A stretch of DNA of 64,000 nt from Pelomonas sp047654785 (lineage in GTDB: Bacteria > Pseudomonadota > Gammaproteobacteria > Burkholderiales > Burkholderiaceae_C): the NCBI RefSeq assembly GCF_047654785.1, contig NZ_JASGKQ010000003.1, positions 1,054,001 to 1,118,000 on the forward strand. Reading direction: 5' to 3'. The notes beneath the pieces are model-generated. The model ran no database searches. It was not told the origin of the DNA and was given only the letters and a program-made list of their open reading frames with translations. Shown piece by piece: positions 26,057 through 32,629 of this stretch (position 1 is its first letter; the number at the start of each line of letters is the position of its first letter). The position numbers and the translations under genes were made by a program.

Positions 26057-27457
26057 TTACAGCGTCGCGCTGCGCTTCCTCGCCATCGGCGGGTTCTTCG
26101 CAAAATACCTGGCGATGCCGCCGGCCAGCGCGTCCACCAGCTGGTCCTGGTAGCCGGGGTCGGCGAGCTTCTTCTCCTCCTCGGGGTTGGAGATGAAGGC
26201 GGTCTCGACCAGGATGCTGGGAATGTCCGGCGCCTTCAGCACCGCGAAGCCGGCCTGCTCGACGCGCGGCTTGTGCAGGCGGCCCACGCGGCCGATCTGG
26301 CCCAGCACCTCGCCGCCCAGCCTCAGGCTGTCCTTGATCTGCGCGGTGGTGCTCATGTCGAGCAGCGCGCGCAGCACGTGCGCGTCCCGGGTGGCCGCGC
26401 CGACGTTGACGCCGCCGACCAGGTCGGCCGCGTTCTCCTTGTTGGCCATCCAGCGCGCGGCGGCGCTGGTGGCGGCGCCGTCGCTGAGCGCGAACACCGA
26501 GGCGCCGCGCGCCTGGCGGTTGATGAAGGCGTCGGCGTGGATGGACACGAACAGGTCGGCCTGCACGCGCCGCGCCTTGCGCACGCGGTCCTGCAGCGGC
26601 ACGAAGAAGTCGGCGTCGCGCGTCATCAGCACGCGGATGTTGGGGTTGGCCTGCAGCCGGTCGCGCAGCTTCAGGCCCACGGCCAGCACCACGTCCTTTT
26701 CCTTCAGCCCCGAGGGGCCGACGGCGCCGGGGTCCTCGCCGCCGTGGCCGGGGTCCAGCGCGACGATGATGAGGCGGTCCACCTTGGCCGCCGCCGCCGT
26801 CTTCGTCGCCGCCGTGGGCGGGGGAGGGGGCACAGGGGCGGGCTTGGGCGCTGCGGCCGCCACCGGCGGCGAAGCAGGCGGCGCGGTCGGTACAGCCGGT
26901 GCGGCCGGCCCGGGCGGGCGCTCGATCTTCTGGATCAGCTCCTCCAGCGCGTCGTTGACGGCGCTGGCCGCGGCCTCGGCGCGGCGCGCGGGCGGGTCGT
27001 GCTGCTGCACCAGCGCCACCAGCGGATCGGCCGCCACGCGCGGGTGCAGGTCCAGCACCAGCCGGTGCCGGTAGCTGGCCACCGGCGCCAGCGTGAACAC
27101 CTGCGGCGCGGCGGGCTGCTTCAGGTCCAGCACGATGCGCACGACGGTGGGCGTGTTCTGGCCCACGCGCACGCCGGCGATGTAGGGGTCGTCGGCCTTC
27201 ACCTTGCCGATCAGCTCGCGCAGGCCGGGGCTGAGCTGCAGGCCGTCGATGTCGATGACCAGCCGGTGCGGCGAGTCGACGAGGAAGTGCCGGGCCGCCA
27301 GCGGCTGGTCGGACTCGAGGGTGACCCGTGTGTAGTCGGCTGCGGGCCAGACGCGCACGGCGACGATGCGGGCCTGGCCGGGCGACGCGGGCAGGGCCAG
27401 CGTGGCGGGCGCCTGCAGCAGCAGCGCGAGCGCGCCGAGCGAGCTGCGGCGCCTCAT
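26057..27457 (-). CDS. amiC: N-acetylmuramoyl-L-alanine amidase (AmiC type)
   Basis: 466 aa. A signal peptide is followed by an AMIN domain (about residues 30-145) that targets the septum, a Pro/Ala linker and the Amidase_3 catalytic domain. Zinc-site motifs are IVALDPGHGGEDPGA, the downstream Glu in GLKEKDVVL, LFVSIHADAF and SILVETAFISNPEEE. It splits daughter cells by cutting peptide from MurNAc and is activated by EnvC/NlpD-type proteins in the family. The ATG overlaps the tsaE stop (ATGA), the usual tsaE-amiC arrangement. Confidence 0.93.
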   Translation of the reverse strand: MRRRSSLGALALLLQAPATLALPASPGQARIVAVRVWPAADYTRVTLESDQPLAARHFLVDSPHRLVIDIDGLQLSPGLRELIGKVKADDPYIAGVRVGQNTPTVVRIVLDLKQPAAPQVFTLAPVASYRHRLVLDLHPRVAADPLVALVQQHDPPARRAEAAASAVNDALEELIQKIERPPGPAAPAVPTAPPASPPVAAAAPKPAPVPPPPPTAATKTAAAAKVDRLIIVALDPGHGGEDPGAVGPSGLKEKDVVLAVGLKLRDRLQANPNIRVLMTRDADFFVPLQDRVRKARRVQADLFVSIHADAFINRQARGASVFALSDGAATSAAARWMANKENAADLVGGVNVGAATRDAHVLRALLDMSTTAQIKDSLRLGGEVLGQIGRVGRLHKPRVEQAGFAVLKAPDIPSILVETAFISNPEEEKKLADPGYQDQLVDALAGGIARYFAKNPPMARKRSATL

Positions 27458-27927
27458 GCCAGCGCTGCCACCAGGTCGGCGCGGCCGCTCGCGCGCACGT
27501 GGCGGCCGTCGCCGGGCGCCAGCTCGATGAACAGCTGCAGGTCGGGCGGCGGCAACTGGCCGGCGGCCTTCTCGGGCCATTCGCAGAGCTTCAGGCCGGG
27601 GGCGGCGAACACGTCGCGGAAGCCCGCGTCCTCCCACTCGCGTGGGTCGCCGAAGCGGTAGAAGTCGAAGTGGCTGGCGCTGCCGCCGCCGGGGAGTTCG
27701 TAGGGCTCCATCACCGCGTAGCTCGGGCTCTTGATGCGGCCCTGCACGCCGAGGGCGCGCAGCAGCAGGCGCACGAAGGTGGTCTTGCCGGCGCCCAGCG
27801 GGCCGTGCAGTTCGATGACGGCGTCGGGGGCGGGGCGCAGCGCGGACGACAGGCGCTCGGCGGTCGCGCCGGCCGCTGCCTCGTCGGGCCAGCAGAGTCG
27901 GGTTTCTAAAATCGGAGGCAAATGCAA
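27454..27927 (-). CDS. tsaE: tRNA threonylcarbamoyladenosine biosynthesis ATPase TsaE
   Basis: 157 aa. P-loop ELHGPLGAGKTTFVRLLLRALG, then KSPSYAVMEPYE, HFDFYRFGDPREWEDAG and LCEWPEKAAG match TsaE, which helps TsaB/TsaD make t6A37 in tRNA. The longest frame begins with a TTG at 27927; another TTG two codons on is possible, and no ATG exists nearby. With this start the gene overlaps the divergent queG start by 6 bases, so the real start is uncertain. Confidence 0.88.
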   Translation of the reverse strand: MHLPPILETRLCWPDEAAAGATAERLSSALRPAPDAVIELHGPLGAGKTTFVRLLLRALGVQGRIKSPSYAVMEPYELPGGGSASHFDFYRFGDPREWEDAGFRDVFAAPGLKLCEWPEKAAGQLPPPDLQLFIELAPGDGRHVRASGRADLVAALA

Positions 27928-29076
27928 GAGGTCCCGTTCACTGTCGATGCCGCCGCGCTGCTGGAGCGCCTGCGCGGCTGGGCGCGCGAGCTGGGATTCT
28001 CACAGATCGCCGTGGCCGACGTGGACCTGCGCGGCGCCGAGCCCGGCCTGCAGGCCTGGCTGGACGCGGGCCACCACGGCCGCATGCACTACATGGCCGC
28101 GCACGGCCTGAAGCGCGCGCGGCCGGCGGAGCTGGTGCCGGGCACGCTGCGCGTGGTGACGGCACGCATGGACTACCTGCCCCGGAACACGCCGGCCGGC
28201 GGCGCCGGGCCCGGCTGGCAGGCCGTCGAATGGGCCGGCCTGGCCCGGCCGGAGCAGGCGCAGATCTCGCTCTATGCGCGCGGCCGGGACTATCACAAGG
28301 TGCTGCGCTCGCGCCTGCAGAAGCTCGCCGAGCGGCTGGAGGCCGAGGTGGGCCCGTTCGGCCACCGCGTGTTCACCGACTCGGCGCCGGTGCTGGAGGT
28401 GGAACTGGCGACGCGCGCCGGCCTGGGCTGGCGCGGCAAGCACACGCTGGCGCTGCACCGCGACGCGGGCTCGATGTTCTTCCTCGGCGAGCTGTTCGTC
28501 GACCTGCCGCTGCCGCTCACCGAGCCCGTCAGCGCGCACTGCGGTGAATGCCGCGCCTGCCTGGACGTGTGCCCCACGGCGGCCATCACGGCGCCGTACC
28601 GCGTCGACGCGCGGCGCTGCATTTCCTACCTGACCATCGAGCACGACGGCGCCATCCCCGAGGCGCTGCGTCCGGCGCTGGGCAACCGCGTGTACGGCTG
28701 CGACGACTGCCAGCTCGCCTGCCCGTGGAACAAGTTCGCCCGGCCGGCGGTGTTGGCGGACTTCGACGCGCGCCCCGGCATGGCGGGCGCGCCGATCGCC
28801 GAGCTGCTGGGCTGGGACGAGGCCGAGTTCCTGCGCCGCACCGAGGGCTCGGCGATCCGGCGCATCGGCTTCGCGCGCTGGCAGCGCAACCTGGCGGTGG
28901 CGGCCGGCAACGCGCTGCGGGCGCGCGACGACGCGGCGCTGCGCCACGCGCTGCAGCGCGTGGCGGCGCAGGCGGGCGAGCTGGTCGCCGGGCATGCCGC
29001 GTGGGCGCTGTCGGCGCCGGGGGCGGCCGGCGCGTTATCGTCGCCGCCGTCCACCGGAGCCCTGCAATGCCCCTGA
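27922..29076 (+). CDS. queG: Epoxyqueuosine reductase
   Basis: 384 aa. QueG carries out the last step of queuosine synthesis, reducing the epoxide in tRNA with cobalamin and two [4Fe-4S] clusters. Cluster motifs CGECRACLDVCPTAAI and CDDCQLACPWNKFA are complete, and the N-terminal YLPRNTP and SLYARGRDYHKVL stretches are typical. ATG preceded by CGGAGG. It is divergent from tsaE, with the starts touching. The next gene overlaps its end by 10 bases. Confidence 0.94.
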   Translation: MQEVPFTVDAAALLERLRGWARELGFSQIAVADVDLRGAEPGLQAWLDAGHHGRMHYMAAHGLKRARPAELVPGTLRVVTARMDYLPRNTPAGGAGPGWQAVEWAGLARPEQAQISLYARGRDYHKVLRSRLQKLAERLEAEVGPFGHRVFTDSAPVLEVELATRAGLGWRGKHTLALHRDAGSMFFLGELFVDLPLPLTEPVSAHCGECRACLDVCPTAAITAPYRVDARRCISYLTIEHDGAIPEALRPALGNRVYGCDDCQLACPWNKFARPAVLADFDARPGMAGAPIAELLGWDEAEFLRRTEGSAIRRIGFARWQRNLAVAAGNALRARDDAALRHALQRVAAQAGELVAGHAAWALSAPGAAGALSSPPSTGALQCP

Positions 29077-29678
29077 CCCCACGCCGTTCGACCGCCTTCG
29101 CCGCCACCGCCGCCATCGCGCTGGCCGCCGCCATGCCCGCCCACGCGGTGCGCTACGAGGGCCAGGAGTTCGCCGACAGCCTGCCGCTGGGCGGCGGCAC
29201 GCTGGTGCTGAACGGCACCGGCAAGCGCCAGGTGGCCGTCTACCCGCTGTACCTGGCCGCGCTGTACGTGCCGCGCAAGGCCGGCACGCCCGAGGCGCTC
29301 TATGCGCAGGCCGGCCCCAAGCGGCTGGAGATGCGCATCGTCATCCCGCTGGTGAAGGACGTGTCCACGCAGGAATTCGTCAAGGCCATCGACAAGGGCG
29401 TGAACCGCAACAGCAGCGAGGCCGAGCGGGCCGCGCTGGCCGGGCGCGTCAAGCAGTTCAACGCCGCGATCGCCGCCGTGGGCCGCGTGAAGAAGGGCGA
29501 CCTGATGACGGTGGACTACCTGCCCGCGCAGGGCGGCACGGTGCTGACCGTGAACGGCAAGGTCTGGGGCCAGCCGGTGCCGGGGCAGGACTTCTACACC
29601 GCGTTCCTGAAGGTGTTCCTGGGCGACCGGAACAGCGATGCGCGGCTGCGCGCCGGGCTGCTGGGCCAGCCGGGCTAG
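29067..29678 (+). CDS. Periplasmic chalcone-isomerase-like protein
   Basis: 203 aa with a signal peptide (cleavage near MPAHA). The mature part has LNGTGKRQVAVYPLYLAALYVPRKAGTPE, LEMRIVIPLVKDVSTQEFVKAI and VWGQPVPGQDFYTAFLKVFLGDR, which match the bacterial chalcone_isomerase-like family (PF16036 type). These are fold relatives of plant chalcone isomerase and probably bind fatty acids or similar; no bacterial activity is established. The start overlaps the end of queG by 10 bases. Confidence 0.85.
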   Translation: MPLTPRRSTAFAATAAIALAAAMPAHAVRYEGQEFADSLPLGGGTLVLNGTGKRQVAVYPLYLAALYVPRKAGTPEALYAQAGPKRLEMRIVIPLVKDVSTQEFVKAIDKGVNRNSSEAERAALAGRVKQFNAAIAAVGRVKKGDLMTVDYLPAQGGTVLTVNGKVWGQPVPGQDFYTAFLKVFLGDRNSDARLRAGLLGQPG

Positions 29679-29714
29679 CATCGGCCACCTTTCACCCCCC
29701 AGGAGACCGACCTC

Positions 29715-30680
29715 ATGCAACGCCGCTCCCTCCTCCAAGCCGCCGCGCTCGCGGGCCTCAGCCCGCTGGCCTGGGCCCAGGGCTACCCGAACAAGCCCGT
29801 GCGCCTCATCGTGCCGTTCGCGCCCGGCGGCACGACCGACATCATCGCCCGCATCGTCTCCGAGCGCATGAACGGCATCCTGGGCCAGACCATGGTGGTG
29901 GACAACAAGGCCGGCGGTGGCGGCACGGTGGGCGCCATGGAGATCGTGCGCGCGGCGCCGGACGGCTACACGCTGGGCGTGGCCACCGTCTCGACCACGG
30001 CGACCAACCCGGCCATCAACCGCAAGATCAGCTACAACCCGCTGACCGACTTCACGCCCATCATCAACATCGCGGCCACGCCCAACGTCATCGCGGTGCA
30101 TCCCAGCTTTCCCGCGCGCGACTACAAGTCTTTCGTGGCCGAGCTGAAGCGGAACCCGGCCAAGTACAGCTTCGCCACGTCCGGCACCGGCGGCATCGGC
30201 CACCTGCAGATGGAGCTGTACAAGACGCTGGCCGGCGTGTTCGTGCTGCACATCCCCTACCGTGGCGCCGGCCCGGCGCTGAACGACACGGTGGCCGGCC
30301 AGGTGCCGATGATCTTCGACAACCTGCCCTCGGCGCTGCCCTTCATCAAGGACGGCCGCCTGGTGCCCATCGTCGTCGCCGCGCCGCAGCGCCTGGCCGC
30401 TCTGCCCAACGTGCCCACCTTCAAGGAGGTGGGGCTGGAGCCCGTCAACCGCATGGCCTACTACGGCATCCAGGGCCCCAAGGGCTTGCCCCGGGAGGTC
30501 ATCGACAAGGTCCATGCGGCGATGAAGAAGGCCGTGGAGATCCCCGACGTCAGGAAGCGCATCGAGGACACCGGCTCGCTGATCGTGGCCAACACACCCG
30601 AGCAGTTCGCCGCGCAGATCGCGGCCGAGTTCGATGTCTACAAGAAGGTCGTGGTGCAGCAGAAGCTCAAACTTGATTGA
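29715..30680 (+). CDS. Bug-family periplasmic solute receptor (tripartite tricarboxylate transporter)
   Basis: 321 aa. The signal peptide has a Tat-like start (QRRSLLQAAALAG). Family motifs are YPNKPVRLIVPFAPGGTTDI, GQTMVVDNKAGGGGTVG, TSGTGGIGHLQMELYK, HIPYRGAGPAL and a C-terminal helix with IAAEFDVYKKVV. Bug receptors bind carboxylates or aromatic acids for TctAB-type transporters. Burkholderiales have many orphan copies, and no tctAB gene is nearby. The stop is followed directly by the structured repeat at 30688. Confidence 0.92.
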   Translation: MQRRSLLQAAALAGLSPLAWAQGYPNKPVRLIVPFAPGGTTDIIARIVSERMNGILGQTMVVDNKAGGGGTVGAMEIVRAAPDGYTLGVATVSTTATNPAINRKISYNPLTDFTPIINIAATPNVIAVHPSFPARDYKSFVAELKRNPAKYSFATSGTGGIGHLQMELYKTLAGVFVLHIPYRGAGPALNDTVAGQVPMIFDNLPSALPFIKDGRLVPIVVAAPQRLAALPNVPTFKEVGLEPVNRMAYYGIQGPKGLPREVIDKVHAAMKKAVEIPDVRKRIEDTGSLIVANTPEQFAAQIAAEFDVYKKVVVQQKLKLD

Positions 30681-30687
30681 ATTGACG

Positions 30688-30877
30688 CCCCTCGTCCAAG
30701 GCGTACCTTGGCCGGTCCCCCGAGGGGACGGCGATGCTTGCGGCATTGAGCGGCAAGCACATCGCCAGGACGGGCCGGCTTGGGAACTGGAATCGGACAC
30801 AAGCAGTCCCTGCGGACTGCTTGTGCCTATGGAAGGCCATGGGCCTCTGGCCCATGGCAGGCCCGGCGCTCGGCCCG
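30688..30877 (+). repeat. Structured intergenic repeat, long copy (A)
   Basis: This 190-bp element begins 7 bases after the stop of the Bug gene. It starts GCCCCTCGTCC or close to it and contains GGTCCCCCGAGGGG and GGCGATGCTTGC. It ends GGCCCGGCGCTCGGCCCG. Its reverse complement matches 60189-60323 over nearly the whole length of that copy, except for an extra block of about 75 bases (about 30782-30858). Long-range pairings such as CCCCTCG/CGAGGGG and GGCGATG/CATCGCC are possible. Both copies follow a gene's stop in the same orientation. Function unknown; an RNA 3' end or a mobile repeat are options. Confidence 0.7.
30798..30858. repeat. Two perfect hairpins inside repeat A
   Basis: CACAAGCAGTCC pairs perfectly with GGACTGCTTGTG (30798-30825, 12-bp stem, 4-base loop). 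GCCATGGGCC pairs with GGCCCATGGC (30836-30858, 10-bp stem, TCT loop). Neither hairpin is present in copy B, so they arrived as an insertion into the repeat or were lost from B. Confidence 0.75.
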
Positions 30878-30892
30878 AAATTCGAACGCCTG

Positions 30893-31771
30893 ATGGTCGT
30901 TGACCCCGGCATCGAAGCCTTCATCGAGGCGCTCTGGCTGGAAGACGGCCTGAGCGCCAACACCCAGGCCGCCTACCGGCGCGACCTGGCCGCGCTGGCC
31001 GCCTGGCTGGCGCCCACGCCGCTGGACGGCTGCACCGAGACGCGGCTGCTGGAATACGCCGTCGCCCGGCCGGCGGCCAAGGCCAGCAGCGCGAACCGGC
31101 GGCTGTCGGTGTTCAAGCGCTATTTCCGCTGGGCGCTGCGCGAGGGCCGCATCGCGGCCGACCCGACGCTCAAGCTCACCGCCGCCAGGCAGCCCATGCG
31201 CGTGCCCAAGCTGCTCAGCGAGGCCCAGGTGTCGGCGCTGCTCGCGGCGCCGGACGTGGGCACGCCGCTGGGCCTGCGCGACCGTGCGATGCTGGAGCTG
31301 ATGTACGCCAGCGGCCTGCGCGTCAGCGAGCTGGTGACGCTGAAGAGCGCCCATGTGGTGTTCAAGGACGCCGTGCTGCACGTCACCGGCAAGGGCGGCA
31401 AGAGCCGGCTCGTGCCCTTCGGCGAGCATGCGCGCGACTGGATGGCGCGCTACCTGCGCGAGGCCCGCGCCGGGATCCTGGCCGGGCAGGGCAGCGACGA
31501 CCTGTTCGTCACCGCGCGCGGCGCCGGCATGACGCGGCAGATGTTCTGGACGCTGGTCAAGCGCTACGCGCTGATGGCCGGCATCACCGCGCCGCTGTCG
31601 CCGCACACGCTGCGCCACGCCTTCGCCACCCACCTGCTCAACCACGGCGCGGACCTGCGCGCGGTGCAACTGCTGCTGGGGCACGCGGACCTGTCCACCA
31701 CGCAGATCTACACCCACGTGGCGCGCGAGCGGCTGAAGGCACTGCACGCGCAGCACCATCCGCGCGGGTGA
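30893..31771 (+). CDS. xerD: Tyrosine recombinase XerD
   Basis: 292 aa. The N-terminal SAM-like domain has FIEALWLEDGLSANTQAAYRRDL. Catalytic residues are the Arg in MYASGLRVSELVTL, the HxxR in SPHTLRHAFATHLL, the His in LLGHADLSTTQIYTHV and the Tyr in that last motif. XerD with XerC resolves chromosome dimers at dif. The ATG at 30893 fits homologues; longer in-frame starts would lie inside the repeat upstream. Confidence 0.93.
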   Translation: MVVDPGIEAFIEALWLEDGLSANTQAAYRRDLAALAAWLAPTPLDGCTETRLLEYAVARPAAKASSANRRLSVFKRYFRWALREGRIAADPTLKLTAARQPMRVPKLLSEAQVSALLAAPDVGTPLGLRDRAMLELMYASGLRVSELVTLKSAHVVFKDAVLHVTGKGGKSRLVPFGEHARDWMARYLREARAGILAGQGSDDLFVTARGAGMTRQMFWTLVKRYALMAGITAPLSPHTLRHAFATHLLNHGADLRAVQLLLGHADLSTTQIYTHVARERLKALHAQHHPRG

Positions 31772-31815
31772 GCGCCCGGCGCCGCTGCGATGGGCGTCAC
31801 CGACAATCCACGCCC

Positions 31816-32418
31816 ATGGACCACAGTTTTCTCTCCGCCCTGATCCTGCTGCTGCTGGTGCTCGACCCGCTCGGCAGTCTGCCCATCTTCATTCCCATCA
31901 TGCGGTCGGTGCCCAAGGAGCGCCGCACGCGCGTGGCGGTGCGCGAGGTGGGCATCGCCTTCTGCGTGCTGTTCGCCTTCATGTTCGTGGGCGAGGGCTT
32001 TCTGCGGGTGATGCACCTGTCCGAGCGCTCGCTGGAGGTGGCCGGCGGCGTGATCCTGATCATCATCGCGATGCGCATGATCTTCGGCGGCTCGGGCGAC
32101 TCGGCCTACGGGCTGGAGGCGGGCAAGGAGCCGCTGATCTTCCCGCTCGCGGTGCCGCTGTTGGCCGGGCCGTCGGCGATGGCGACCGTGCTGCTGCTGG
32201 CCTCGCGCCAGCCGGACCGCATCTACGAATGGATAGGCGCGCTCAGCGTGGCGATGCTGGTGTCGGGCCTGACGCTGGTGCTGGCCGACCGCATCCGCAA
32301 GCTGCTGGGCGACTCGGTGGTCTCGGCGATCGAGAAGCTGATGGGCCTGGTGCTCACCGCGATCGCGGTCGAGATGGTGCTGGCCGGCTTGAAGCGCTAC
32401 TTCATCGGCGGCCTGTGA
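31816..32418 (+). CDS. MarC-family membrane protein
   Basis: 200 aa with six predicted helices. Family signatures LLLLVLDPLGSLPIFIPIM, VAGGVILIIIAMRMIFG and PLLAGPSAMATVLLL are clear. MarC proteins were once linked to antibiotic resistance, but their function remains unknown. The gene lies 44 bases after xerD. Confidence 0.9.
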   Translation: MDHSFLSALILLLLVLDPLGSLPIFIPIMRSVPKERRTRVAVREVGIAFCVLFAFMFVGEGFLRVMHLSERSLEVAGGVILIIIAMRMIFGGSGDSAYGLEAGKEPLIFPLAVPLLAGPSAMATVLLLASRQPDRIYEWIGALSVAMLVSGLTLVLADRIRKLLGDSVVSAIEKLMGLVLTAIAVEMVLAGLKRYFIGGL

Positions 32419-32436
32419 GGCCGGCCCGCAAGGGGC

Positions 32437-32583
32437 TCACTTGTTCTTCTTGGCTTCCTTGCCCTTGGGGATCACCGAGGTCATCGGCGCCACCGGCCGG
32501 TCGGAGCCGGCCGTCTTGGCGGGGCCGGTGTCCTTCTTGGGCTTCTTCGCCATCTTGTTGCTGCGCTGTTCGGTGTTGGCCAT
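32437..32583 (-). CDS. Small lysine-rich protein, 48 aa
   Basis: Starts MANTEQRSNKMAKKPKKDTG, then a Pro/Thr-rich middle and ends GKEAKKNK. It has 12 lysines, no hydrophobic core and is probably disordered. A strong ribosome-binding site (CGGAGG, 5 bases before the ATG) and position in a gap of 211 bases between marC (convergent) and the large regulator argue that it is real. Similar short proteins with a MANTEQRSNK-like start occur in Burkholderiales. Function unknown; nucleic-acid binding is a guess from charge. Confidence 0.65.
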   Translation of the reverse strand: MANTEQRSNKMAKKPKKDTGPAKTAGSDRPVAPMTSVIPKGKEAKKNK

Positions 32584-32629
32584 GGATCCTCCGTGCAAGG
32601 CATGAAAAAGAAGAAGGCCGGACTATGCC

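Noticed and set aside
30734..30892. Longer xerD start (ATG at 30734)
   Set aside because: The added 53 codons lie entirely in the intergenic repeat with its two hairpins and have no XerD likeness. The ATG at 30893 fits the family.
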